64,000 nucleotides of DNA from Argentina anserina (lineage: Eukaryota > Streptophyta > Magnoliopsida > Rosales > Rosaceae), in the NCBI RefSeq assembly GCF_933775445.1, contig NC_065877.1, positions 23,374,001 through 23,438,000 of the forward strand, in the 5' to 3' direction. Positions 1 through 11,257 of the stretch are shown in pieces; position 1 is the first letter of the stretch; every line of letters starts with the position of its first letter. A model generated the notes under the pieces. That model was not told where the DNA came from and did not search any database. It saw only the letters and a list, made by a program, of their open reading frames with translations. A program made the position numbers and the translations under genes.

Positions 1-330
1 CTTCTTGTAGGAATTCAAGTCTAGAAGATGAAGGAATAATGCATTTTGAGAGCATGATTACTATTCCCTTGTTCCTGGTGCAAAGCATTATTCTTGTATG
101 ATTGATCTATTTGGTCGAGTTGGTTGTTTGTTAGAAGCTCATAAATTTGTTGAGAGGATGCTGGTTCAGCTAGACGTTGGTCTTTGGGGAGCTTTACTTA
201 GTGCGTGTTTGATATATGGTAATGTTGAGCTTGCTGAATTTTTGGCAGCCAATTTGTGAGTTATATCCTCCATATGCTCTTACGTTAAATATATATGGGG
301 AAGCTAGTAGGCGGGATCAAAGATAAATTA
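1..330 (+). pseudogene. PPR (pentatricopeptide repeat) C-terminal fragment, frameshifted
   Basis: From about 82 to 259 the plus strand reads a typical plant PLS-type PPR/E-motif stretch: HYSCMIDLFGRVG, then EAHKFVERM and LWGALLSACLIYGNVELAE, ending at a TGA. One base further on, the next expected piece (ELYPPYALTLNIYGEA) continues in another frame. A single-base shift near 259-260 therefore breaks the gene. PPR proteins of this class bind organellar RNA for editing or processing. No start, no organelle targeting region and no DYW tail are in the window, and the 5' part lies outside it. I read this as a decayed copy or the tail of a pseudogene. Confidence 0.7.
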
Positions 331-2018
331 CCAGGGAGACACAGGGAGTTGAAAATATTACCAGGGCGAAGTTTTGTCGAGGTCATATAAATTTTTATCG
401 GGTTCTAGATTCCAACTAGAACTCCAACCATTGTCGGCCTCATGCTAAATACACATGTGCTCTCTATCTTCCGGATTGATTCTTTGCCGTTCTTACTCAA
501 AATGTTCATCACTATGGAGCTGTTGGATATAATACTAATATTTGTGAGGCCCGACCGAGCAGGCAAAAATATCATGACATAGCACATGGCTCTATATGAG
601 GTGAATTCTTCGTTTGTTGGTTTTGATGACTTTGCTATGTATTATAACAGTTATCAGTTTCAAAATGTAGTATACCTATAACAACTGTTGTTTTTCAATC
701 TTTCATCAATGACATCAATATTGAACCCATGCTATCATGCCACTGCTTATTATCGAGAGAGGTCACAGCCAGCTGATTAATTTGAATGCTCTGAAGCACC
801 TTATCATCTGTCTCTTGCATATTTTGCAAATTTTGCAAGAACAACTGAAATTGTTTGGATCACAGGGTCGATTGTCAAATTTTCCTAAGATGCAGGACAA
901 ATTGCTGACTGCAGCAGTATATTCAAGGGATGGAAAATAATTGCAATAGTCACTCTTGCTAAATGTGATGGTTATGGCCTATGCAGATACATCAATAAGG
1001 CTCTGTGATTCAATGGAAATCAGGGCTGCAGTCCTAGGACCCAATAAGGTACTAAAGGTTGCTCTACTTTCTTCAAGTTATGATATGGACTTGCTGGCCA
1101 TTAGAGCCGGATAGTTGCCTTTAAGGTGATAATTACATGTGTTTCTTCAAAAGGACCATGGAATGACACTATTCTCTTTTGAGCGATATCTTTTACTCTC
1201 TTTCCCAAATATAAGAAGCCAAGCGTAGATGAATGCTGCTTCTTCGGCTGTGGTTTCAATTAGTAGGATATGGACTAAATTATTGTCTAGCTTTTAAGGT
1301 ACAGAGCAGCCATGACATGTACCAAGTACCAGGGATCGGTATCAATTTTCATCAGCAGTGAGCCTTCTACAAGCTTACAGACTATGAGTGGGAATATGGT
1401 ATCCTACCCCAAAAAGCCAAAACTGACCAAACTTCTGGTACAAGTTCTCCCATGAAAAAGCCGGCAAAGCTAAAAAAAAAAAAAAAAAACTCTAGTCTCC
1501 AGACATTGAATTTTGATTGAACTCAAACGATCCAAAAATAGCTAAGGCATTCTCAGCTTCTTTTTCGTTGACATATGATACAGGACCAGGTGCAATTGTG
1601 GGTAAGTCGGTCAGTCGGTGATGATCTTTTCCCCATTTTATCAGCTTTTCCCCATAATGGCATATGTAAAAGGATGGTGACTGCAGCACTGAGGTAAGTT
1701 CTCTGCTACATGTTGTAGTATAATATGCGTTATATATATCTTTTCATATGGGTTGATAATCTTTTCAAGATGGGGCATAGAAACGATATATTAGCAGTTA
1801 TGCATATAAGCCATATAGATCAACGAACAAGTCTACCACTGCATATATACATGCAATGCTTTGGTATGCATTTTAAAGCAAATGTATACATTAATAAGCC
1901 ATTATTAGTGTCAACAGGTTCCTGAAGTTGGTTGTATGCATACATGATTAGGAGGAATTGACGCTTTTAGATACATTATTAAGTAGATCACATCATCATC
2001 ATCTGAGTATAGATCTTA
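331..2018. other. Intergenic, no gene recognised
   Basis: Only short open frames with no family signature are seen. A homopolymer of 18 A lies at 1472-1489 and could be the tail of an old retroposed copy, but no target duplication was found beside it. Confidence 0.5.
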
Positions 2019-2726
2019 GTGCACGTTTGGTACTTGAGATTCTTCTGAGTCACTTTAATATAAATACTTGTCCTACAAAAGTGTGAGTAGGCTTACACAA
2101 TATTAATTTAGAAACACGTTTGGTGGGCAGTGCTGCATAAGGAGACACTCCCTGCCAACAAATTTTTGGGTTTATACCAAAGATGAACCCAAATATGATT
2201 CTGCACCCAAATTATCAGAACCCAAAGATGATTCAATTTCTAATTTTCTTCATATGGGTATCAGAACCCAGATTATCCATATTGTAAAACTAATTCGCAA
2301 AAATCTTTAATTTCCAATTACCCACAAACAATTAAATTCCGAAATTCCCAGTTACCCACAACAAAATTTGAAGCCCTACATAAATCCCACAACCTCCATT
2401 CTCTGAAATCAAATCCGAAAATCGAGTATAAACCTTTTGGTTGCCAACTTGAGAGAGAGAGAGAGAGATGATTTTAATTAACTTAGGAGATCGACACAGC
2501 TTCAGTTTGAATTGAAGAAAATCTTCTTGACTGTAAAGAGAGAGTGAGAATGAAGAGAGAAATCAAAGAAGTACCGACAATAACACCACTTTGTGAGGCT
2601 GAGAGGAGGAACCGGTGCTAGTTTGTGTCATTTATCCTAATACCCCTTCACACCAAACATAGGCTTAGCTTCTTAGTACTTCTTATGTAAGGTAGTACCA
2701 CCTTGTACTGGCTGCCAAACGTGCAC
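2019..2726. mobile_element. PIF/Harbinger (Tourist)-like MITE, 708 bp
   Basis: The ends are a perfect 12-bp inverted repeat: GTGCACGTTTGG at 2019 and CCAAACGTGCAC at 2715-2726. TTA flanks both sides (2016-2018 and 2727-2729), which is the target duplication expected for PIF/Harbinger elements. There is no transposase frame, so the element is non-autonomous. A GA run lies inside at about 2452-2468. Confidence 0.75.
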
Positions 2727-2729
2727 TTA

Positions 2730-3479
2730 TAGTCTAAGCTATAGTTTCTCAAGTTCCTCCATATGTAGCATGATAGGTGTTGTACCATAGCCACTAGTCT
2801 CAGATGTTTTGAATTGAAAAAACCATATGAACACAATTATATCCACTCGCATGCAAACTTTGCCCTATATTGTTATCCTTTTATATGGGTAGAAAATCTG
2901 TATGGATAGCCTACAGAAACGAGATGATAGCAGTACTCCATAATGATAGCAGTACTCCATAAAAGCTATGTAAATCAGTACTTTAAGTCTTTAACCCGTG
3001 TGAAAATACATACGAGAAAACATATACATCCTTGCATGACTTTCAAAGCAAACATATCCGTGCTATGCTTATCTGTAGGCGAAAATATCATGCACATTTT
3101 TCATTTATGCATCAAAGGTTTCAGGATGCATAAGCTGAGAAATTGTGTCAATGAAATATGTACAATATTGTACAATTAAGATTTTAGATTCATTTGGTTC
3201 ATTCTAGCATCTCTTCTTTGCTGAGGGAAGAACATACATGCTTGTCTCCTTTACATCATCTTTGCATAATTTCACCTTCTCTGCTTCTGTAATCATACAG
3301 CTCCGTTTCTTGCTGTAACAAGGTAGTTGCAAATCATTACATTTAGAATTATGAGATGCTTCTGTAATCAAACCGCTCGATAATGTCCTGGTTTCAAACA
3401 TCTTCTAGAATTATGAGATGCTCTTCCCGTACATGGCTTCTTGAAGCAAGCAACATATATAGTTTAGATCCCTACAATG
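2730..3479. other. Intergenic, no gene recognised
   Basis: Contains an 18-bp perfect tandem duplication (GATAGCAGTACTCCATAA, about 2926-2961) and short frames without family signature. Between 3360 and 3480 some minus-strand codons may continue the remnant described at 3480-7470. Confidence 0.4.
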
Positions 3480-4093
3480 TTCATTCCTAGTCTTCTTCCG
3501 AATCCAATTTGCACCAGAAATTAGCAAAGTTTTCTTGCCAAAGCGTCTCTGGTATACAACCTATACTTCTGTTGCAAGCAGCTCTACTGCACCATTGGCC
3601 AAAGCCAAGTTCAATTGCACCATCAATAAGTTTTGAGACTAGAGGCTGCGAGCCAAAAATGACTTGAGAATGACATGTTGAGGACCATCCTTTTCCAGTA
3701 AATTCCTAAGTAGCTTTCGTAGCCCTGTTCATCCCTAATTTTCAGTCAAATACGGATGTCTTGTGTAGTTGACTCAAGTGTCTTCATGGTCGAATATTTG
3801 TGATTCAAGCCACCAATTCAAGTCATCCCATATTGTGTTCACAAGCTTACCAATTGGGTCTCCAGCCATGGAAGTCCAAACTACCTTGGCCAAGTTCTTA
3901 ATCGTACTCTTTGACACCATTCTCCTGGCCTTGGTGATGTTTGGGTGAAGATCTAGACGTTCTACCAGGGAATTCTAGCTTTGAATTTGGTGGTCTAATT
4001 GAGGATTATGAAGCTTGTTAACATGCTTGTGCTTAAGTCGTCGAATAAAGTTCTCAAGATCACAAAAAAAAAAATCCTCTAGGCACACTACTA

Positions 4094-4407
4094 CATAAAA
4101 TCTTTTAATGACGTTTGGAAAACATCATGAAAGCCCATAAAATCTTTTAATGACGTTTGGAAAACATCATGAAAAGGCTTTCATGACGTTTTTCAAACGT
4201 CATCCCAAACGACATCTATACGGGTGCCATCGTAGGGGTATCATTCGATGACTGCAGAAAAACGTCATAAAAACCTTTTAATGACACTTACAAAACGCCA
4301 TGAAATGAGTTTACCATGACGTTTTCCCATAGTCATAGAAAACAATTCCATGACATTTTTAAACTGCCAAAGAAATTGCTTTAATGACGTTTTTCTACTG
4401 TCATTAA
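4094..4407. repeat. Left subterminal array of the CACTA element
   Basis: About ten copies, in both orientations, of a degenerate unit with core AATGACGTTT followed by 5-8 variable bases and a CATGA or GTCAT complement. The first 40 bp (4094-4133) are directly repeated at 4136-4175. Such arrays are the transposase-binding regions in known CACTA elements. Confidence 0.8.
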
Positions 4408-6850
4408 ATCTTTTACATATTATAATAAAGAATTTTGATTTTCTAATTAAATTCAGAAATCAAATATATATATGTTTATACAAGGGAGACATAATATTAA
4501 TACTTCCATTCAGATTTCATCATATAATTCTACTACATCAAGAATCATCATATAAATCCACTACATCATACAACTACCCTAAAGAAAACAAAAGTTGAAA
4601 GCATCTTAAGGGTATCATATTCAGGAAGCAATCTTTAGTAAACTTCACTCAATTAGTTGTAAGTTCATGTAGTGCAGCTGCATACTTGTCCAAGTTAGAG
4701 ACACAAAAGCATAAGATCGACTAGCAATCCAAATCAACCATGAAAGACAAACAACCATATAGACAAACCCTGATACTACGTTTTGGGACAAACGAAAGGT
4801 CAAATTGATAAATAGTTATAATTTCAAAGAGCACTGAATTAAACCCTATGACTACAACTAAGATTCACAAAAAATGGATTTACTAACCTTGGCATTAACG
4901 AGCATTGATGATGTGTGCCTTTGACTTCAACCACATAAAGTTCCGCATTAGATCAAATTCCCTAAAAATTAACAAAGCCACCAATTAGATTAAGTTCCAC
5001 AAAACCAACATAAAATCAATACAATGGACCACCACTATGACTTCGGCTACAGACGAAACAAAACAATTACATAGCAAACTAAAGAACATGCGAAAGCTCA
5101 ACAGAATTAAAAAACCAATACATAATTATGGCTCATTGGTGGGACTACACAATTTTCAAAGATAATGGTACCTTTTGTGTGACATAGTACTGAACCATGT
5201 TATCATGTTCAAACTGACTCAGAAGAGCAATCACCTGGAAGAAAAACAAAAATAAACAATAAGAAGAAGAGTATCTCAACTAGGTACAACAATTAGGGCA
5301 AAATAACAGGGAGATAGACACATACATTTTCAGGACATAAAAAGGAAAGGAAGGCCACTGTTGCATGTTCAAGTTGAGAAACTCCCTTCACACCAATGAA
5401 TCATCCACACTGAAAAGATAGCAAATCCATAATCAACAAAGATCTTGATGCAGAGATAAAAAGCAAAGATGAATATATGGCACCACTCTTTTAATAAAAA
5501 TCAAAGGAGAATAACTTGTAAGTACTTTATAATTTGTAAATACTTTAGTGCAACAAAGACAAAGAATAGTTCATTTAAAGAGTGTCAAAAGTTTGTTGCA
5601 AGGAAGCAAGGATTTTATCCACGTAAATTAGATTAGCAACAAGAGTTTGGCCTTTCCAACACGGCTAGCTTCTTCTTCTTTTTTTGGAGCAAAAACACGC
5701 CTAGCTCAACACCTATTTTACCTGAAGTCACAAGTCTTACCATGCATTGATGTTAAATTGAATTCATGTTCCTAATTGTAGAGACAACTTTAAACTAGAA
5801 AAAACAGATTAATAAAAACCGCAAGCAGCGCCAAAATAACCAACTAAGGCATACACATAAGCATTGAAAAACGAGTTTTGAGCAGCACTTACTCATAGAT
5901 TCCTTCATAAATAGAGCCACAGACCAACATACAAAACAATACAATCGCATCAAAGCACCAGGCTCAATTAATAAACACAATTACGATCACAAACAAAAAT
6001 CAAATAATCACAATTGAAAAATCACTAGTTCCTGCTCTCAATGGAAAGGAAGAGAGACACAATTAAGTTCATTACATAACCAAACCCTAATTGAATAAAA
6101 AAACAAATGAAAGCCCACATCAATCCATAAACATAAGAGATTTTATACCAGGAAATAATTTGCCTCTCAAAATCCATCCTCATCGAGAAAGCACTTCCAT
6201 AAGTGTTGGCCGAGTTTCTCCTCTCAATCTCATCTTCCATCTTCTTCGTCTGAAACCCAGAAAATTAAACCCTAGAAGAAGAAAAATACATCAGTTTTTA
6301 AACATAAAAGCGAAAACAAGAAAGAGATATCAGTTTGATTGGTGAGCAGATTCGACTGGTTGAGCCCCAACGAGGTTGGTCTTGACGTTGTTAAGGCCAA
6401 AACGGAAAACATGGTGTCCATGGAGAGATTTGCAAAAAATTGGGGAAAACCCCAAATTAGAAAATTGGAAGCATATAGTGATTGGAAATGAGGATAGAAT
6501 GCTAGAACTCACCGTTGTAAATTAATCGACGGCTGGAGATCGATTAATCGATCGGAGTTGCAGAGAAGGAATTGAATTCTTCTCCTTCGATCTGCTTCAA
6601 GGATGATTGCATGTGAGTTCTATGAACTGTATTTGACGAAGGTAAGAGATAGGAAGAGTTTGGTGACAACACGCCGGTCGGAGTCGCAGCGACGATGGCA
6701 GTGTGGGTTGGAGGTGGCTGGGCTGCACAACTCAGTCTCTCTGCTTCTTTGTCGAATGAAAGAAGAGAAAATGAGAGAAATGAGAAGAAAATAAAAAGAG
6801 AGAGAGAGAGAGAAGAAAATGGGAAGAGGTGTGTTTTAATTTGGGCCAAA

Positions 6851-7196
6851 TTTATGACGAAAGGTAATGTCATAGCCCACTGCAATATTTGTGACAAATT
6901 GAAAATGTCATGGAAGGTTTTTAATGACGGCTAACAAAACGTTATAATATATTTTTATCATGACGTTTAAAAATAGTCATGAAAATATTTATAATGACGA
7001 TCAGAAACCGTCATAACATTACATGACATTAGGAAACGTCATAGAATGAGTGAGAGCAACAATGACGTTTCCCAAACTGTCATAAAACTAAACCCAGATT
7101 AACATTAATGACGTTTCATAAAAAAAAAGTCATTGAAATATACGTTTTATGACATTTTACAACAAATGTCGTAAAATTAGTGTCATTAAAAGACAT
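6851..7196. repeat. Right subterminal array of the CACTA element
   Basis: The same TGACG/CGTCA motif as at the left end occurs at least ten times, mostly in inverted pairs such as ATGACGTTTAAAAATAGTCAT, with spacing of 15-30 bp. It stops about 14 bp short of the terminal CACTACTAC. Confidence 0.8.
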
Positions 7197-7470
7197 ATTT
7201 GTAGTAGTGGCATCCAATTCTCTTTGGAGCTTCATCTAAGTTTTGATGTAGGAATGGCAGCTACAATGCTTGACACTATCTGTCTTGAAGAAGAAATGAC
7301 TGGCAAAACATCCATTACTAAAAGCGTTAGCTATAATGCCACAATTATTTGTGGCCAATTCCATACACATTCAACTTGACCAACAGTCCCAACGGACATC
7401 TGAAGTGGGATATATGCATGATTAGAGAAACACCATTTTGGATTGAAGAGATGGGACTGTCGTCATTCAG

Positions 7471-8430
7471 AATTACAGCGAGCTATGCTGTAATGCTGAC
7501 CTTTACCTAATGAATGAAGAGTCATTCTAGACAGCCGGTAGTATTCATAATACACCACTTAATTTTGAAGAGCGCTACTGTATTGCTTCACATTAACTGT
7601 CAATCTACAACCATTTTATGTCAAATTCAGGATTTTCAATATAATTCCACAATTGTTTTCTTAAATTAACTCAAAATGACAAATGACTAGCTGCTCACTC
7701 GTCTTATTTATTAAAATAGGAATGTGTGAGAAGTCTCTTCCCTGTCCTACTCCAAGGTTTGCTCACGAATTCATGAATCATGATAAACACAACTCACCAT
7801 CATAAATTCAACCTTCACAACGGTTAGTTGGTCTAATTTATTCTTATGAGTATTAAGCTCACTTTAGCGTGCTACACTTCATCTTATCTACAGATTAGGA
7901 CATTAATTTCTTGACAAGGAATCATACAAGATCTTAACATTTTCGTACCAAATTTCTTAGACGAATAAGACCTTTTTATGTACGCCAATGGTGTAAATCG
8001 AAACACCAACTTGGTTACTTGGACATCAAGAACTTCATTCAGCCTTCATTCTAAACACCCAGAAAGAAAATCCTCATGATATATAAAACCAGTGGTTGGC
8101 AATATGCATGAGTGATGCAAAAAGTGAAAAGAGAGACTATTGCATAGCTCCAAAATCCCATTCATGTCTAATGTCCTTTGAGCTCTACCAAGAACCACTT
8201 TTTTCAAGAACCTTCATTTCTCTATCACAAAATTACAAACTAAAGAAACAGATCAGAGGCTCTCACATGTGGGTCTCTGATATGTTATAGTAGTATTACT
8301 TAAGCTCATGTGGGTTGCGCATCCCAAGCCTATTCTGCATCATATCCCCTCTCAAATAATTCACCACCAATTATTGCTACGTGACCGCATTCAGTATCAT
8401 CATCGTCTTCATCGACTCCTAGCGTTTCCT
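7471..8430. other. Intergenic, upstream region of the F-box gene
   Basis: No coding frame with family signature. A GCTACGTGACC sequence (ACGTG core, about 8377-8387) lies about 110 bp upstream of the F-box start codon and is a possible G-box-like site. Confidence 0.4.
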
Positions 8431-8433
8431 TGC

Positions 8434-8441
8434 TATATATA
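8434..8441 (+). promoter_or_regulatory. Candidate TATA box of the F-box gene
   Basis: TATATATA lies 48-55 bp upstream of the ATG at 8489, leaving room for a very short 5' untranslated region. No other TATA-like word lies closer. The assignment rests on position only. Confidence 0.45.
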
Positions 8442-8488
8442 CAAAGCTTACCTAAGCCATCGTTGATCTTATCGATTTTCTTTCCACT

Positions 8489-9628
8489 ATGTGGAACAAC
8501 CTACCCGTTGATCTTCTCTCCAACATCTTCTTCTTCCTCTCTCCCGACTCTTTTGCTTTCGCCAATGCAACATGTCGAAACTGGCATCAAGCTTGTGCCT
8601 ACTCAGCCAGCCTCAAGAACCAGTTTTTGTTGCTGAAGCAACTTCACCCTCCATGGTTCGTAGCATTGCCTCTTCGAAACAACACCCTTTCTTGCTATGT
8701 TCGCAATCCAACCAGCACCAACAACAACTGGTATGAACTCTCTTTAGATTTCTTACCCCACCCTATTCGTCTCCTGGCTCATTTAGACGAAGGGCTCCTC
8801 TTAGTCCGGCCCTCCATCTCCACCGTTCTCCAGTTGGGTCTATGCAACCCGTTTACACGGCAATACAAGCAGCTTCCGGTGTTGAACATCAGAAGAACCA
8901 ACCCTGCCGTCGGTGTTATATCACTCCCAAACACTAATAAGTTCGAAACAGATTCATTTCCTCGATTCGAAGTCTACGTTGCCGGTGGCATGTCGGAGGC
9001 GCCCCGCGGCGGTGCGACGTACGAGCCGACGCTGGAAATGTACGACCCTCAGCTAAACGCATGGAGAATCGTCGGTTCGATGCCGATGGAGTTTGCGGTG
9101 AGGCTAACAGTGTGGACTCCGAAGGAGAGTGTGTACTGTGATGGGGTGCTGTACTGGACGACCTCTGCTAGGGCATACAGCCTAATGGGGTATAACATTT
9201 CGAAGAACACTTGGAGAGAGCTGAGTGTGCCAATGGCGGACAAGCTGGAGTTTGCAGTGCTGGTTCTGCGCAATGGGAGGGTGACACTCGTGGGAGGGAC
9301 GTGTGAGTTGGGGGCTTGCATATGGGAGCTTGGTGAGGGGGAAAGTTGGGTGATGGTTGAGAAGGTTCCGAAGGAGTTGGGGATGAGGTTTACAGGGAAG
9401 AAGGGAAGTTGGGATAGAACTAAGTGTGTGGGGAGTGATGGGGCTATTTTCTTGTATAGTGACCTTTGGGCAGGAATGGTGGTTTGGAGGGAAGTCGTAG
9501 AAGGGAATAGTAATTGGGAGTGGTTTTGGATTGAAGGGTGTTCGAAGATTAGAGGTAAACAAGTGAGGAACTTTCAATTAAAGGGAGTTCTTGTACATCC
9601 TAATCTTGTACCGTCGGCCATTTTCTAA
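8489..9628 (+). CDS. F-box/kelch-repeat protein
   Basis: Intact single-exon gene of 379 codons. Residues about 3-40 form an F-box (LPVDLLSNIFFFLSPDSFA, then CRNWHQAC), the motif that binds SKP1 in SCF ubiquitin ligases. The rest is a kelch-like propeller: VYVAGGMSEAP and YDPQLNAWRIVGSMP near 165-205, then VTLVGGTCELGACIWELGE near 270-290. By family knowledge it would recruit a substrate for ubiquitination, and the substrate cannot be read from sequence. The first ATG of the frame is used because the F-box starts immediately after it. Intronless structure is common in this family. The long antisense frames over the gene are shadows. Confidence 0.9.
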   Translation: MWNNLPVDLLSNIFFFLSPDSFAFANATCRNWHQACAYSASLKNQFLLLKQLHPPWFVALPLRNNTLSCYVRNPTSTNNNWYELSLDFLPHPIRLLAHLDEGLLLVRPSISTVLQLGLCNPFTRQYKQLPVLNIRRTNPAVGVISLPNTNKFETDSFPRFEVYVAGGMSEAPRGGATYEPTLEMYDPQLNAWRIVGSMPMEFAVRLTVWTPKESVYCDGVLYWTTSARAYSLMGYNISKNTWRELSVPMADKLEFAVLVLRNGRVTLVGGTCELGACIWELGEGESWVMVEKVPKELGMRFTGKKGSWDRTKCVGSDGAIFLYSDLWAGMVVWREVVEGNSNWEWFWIEGCSKIRGKQVRNFQLKGVLVHPNLVPSAIF

Positions 9629-11257
9629 TGAATTTTTACACTTTGACAACACATAATAACTCATGTCACTTGATTTCTTGTTCTAGTTAAGGTTTTCGAT
9701 CAGGATACTGTTTGTTTCTAATCTTAGCTATTTGGTCACTAATGTAGGGTGCAAGTAATAAGCCGTTCTGACAACAAATCTCATCATCTCGTTAACAAAA
9801 AAAAAATTGCTGTGGGAGTTGGCTCTGCCTAGCTCTTCTGTTTTCTATATGTTTGTCCTTGTAACTCATCGACTTGCCCGAGCTGCTTTGCGTTAGAATT
9901 GCCAATACTCAATAGCATGGTACGGAGAAGTACCACCTGCTCAAAATACCTATGTTGCGCAATAGTTTCCAGTTAATAAAGTGATTGTCGTTTATGCTCT
10001 TTCGGAATTGTGAGAGATCGAATTCGTCTTGCAACAAAAATGTATTGGGTTTCTCAATTCTGGGAATCTTAAGCAGGTAAAGATTTGAGGACAATCAATC
10101 CGGCTATCTCATATTCTCATTTTCAGAAAATCTCCTAATTTTCGTTGTATTCGTTGGAACGTTTGCAAGATGTGGTCCTATGATGATGAAATTGAAAATC
10201 ACTAGCTCAGAGAAAATGAAGTTACAACAAAAATTTGAGATTTGGCCAAAATCATTATCTTTCATTTTCTTTGTTCATATGTTTAGAGGAGTCAGTTTTT
10301 TCAATGATGTTGTGCTCTCGATTGATCATTCCCCGCCTAATTTTAAGATTTAGTTGGGGTATATCTTTCATTAAGTAGTGAATGTTTCTAATTTTTTTCT
10401 CTTCAAGATTGTCATATGAGAGAAATTCACAAGCACCGTGTTTTTTTTAATCTAAATTTGAATTTCTATAATAGATACCAGTATAAGTAATCAGACGCGT
10501 ACGGTGATAGTAAGTTAGATCTCCAATTTCCACATAACCACCATCATTTTACTATTTTTATTTTAGTTTTTCTATTATTTGATTACTATTTTAGTCTTAA
10601 TGATTATACATAGTATTTTAATATTACAGGGTTAGTTCCGTCAAATCAATTACGTCATACTCTCTTCATAATGATGGATGTTGGACTTTATGCCACATTA
10701 AATGTTTGTGAAATGGGGTAAATTTGTATCAAATGGTTAGTTTTTCATAATTCAAACAAAGAAAATAAGCGTTTTCAACGAGACAGTGGAACTTTGATAT
10801 TTGTAGAAAGTGCTTATGATCTCGAACTTTGTTAATGAACCACAAAGATAATCTACAATACTTATATCCCTTGGATGGTTACTTTGAGGGTTACCCTCAG
10901 GTAATAAAATAATCTACAGTACTTATATCCTTTGGATGGTTACTTTGAGGGTTACCTTCAGGTAATAAAATTTTTCAGTTCTGAAAAAAAATGAAATTGG
11001 CATATGGGGCAAAATCCCTCGATAATTGATAGGTAAAATTAAGGTGAAAAGAAAATAAAAATGACCTCCCCCTCGTATGATTGGGGCAGTAGTGCACATC
11101 GCTGGTTTTACTGCTTTACAAGAAGAAAGAAAAGGCTTCAGTTGTGCACCCCGCGATAACTTTTCCGGGACCGCTTTGCCGCTTTCCGTCATCTTTTTTC
11201 TTCCACCAGTAGGCCCCACCCTCTCTTTCTCTCTGAAAAGTGAAAACCCATTTTGCC
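9629..11257. other. Intergenic, no gene recognised
   Basis: Contains the 3' flank of the F-box gene and the upstream region of the next gene. No frame shows a family signature. A 61-bp tandem duplication lies at 10850-10971 (listed separately). Confidence 0.4.
10850..10971. repeat. Two-copy 61-bp tandem duplication
   Basis: Copies start at 10850 and 10911, both AATCTACA, and differ at a few positions. Each contains the near-palindrome GGGTTACC(C/T)TCAGGTAA. No coding role is apparent. Confidence 0.85.

Larger units (their letters stand above)
4086..7209. mobile_element. Non-autonomous CACTA (En/Spm-type) DNA transposon, 3,124 bp
   Basis: The left end begins CACTACTACATAAA and the right end, reversed, begins CACTACTACAAATA. 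Both continue into TCTTTTAATGAC, giving an imperfect terminal inverted repeat of about 28 bp. GCA flanks both ends (4083-4085 and 7210-7212), the 3-bp duplication expected for the CACTA superfamily. Both ends carry arrays of a TGACGTTT-type subterminal motif. The interior (about 4450-6840) has no TnpA/TnpD-like frame. It holds only short open frames and GA/CT-rich stretches near 6700-6820, so the copy would depend on a transposase from elsewhere. Confidence 0.9.
3480..7470 (-). pseudogene. Remnant of an unidentified gene, split by the CACTA element
   Basis: Removing the CACTA element (4086-7209) and one copy of its GCA duplication joins two minus-strand stretches with protein-like composition. 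Readable pieces include SSRQIVSSIVAAIPTSK from the right flank. From the left flank come NLAKVVWTSMAGDPIGKLV, NTIWDDLNWWLES and LVSKLIDGAIELGFGQW. The frames are interrupted by several stops and shifts. I do not recognise the family. It could also be an old transposon-encoded protein rather than a host gene. Confidence 0.35.

Noticed and set aside
6544..6934. Open frames inside the CACTA element
   Set aside because: They cover GA/CT-rich low-complexity sequence and resemble neither TnpA nor TnpD.
9049..9577. Antisense frames of 90 and 131 codons over the F-box gene
   Set aside because: They are shadows of a well-supported sense gene and carry no family signature.
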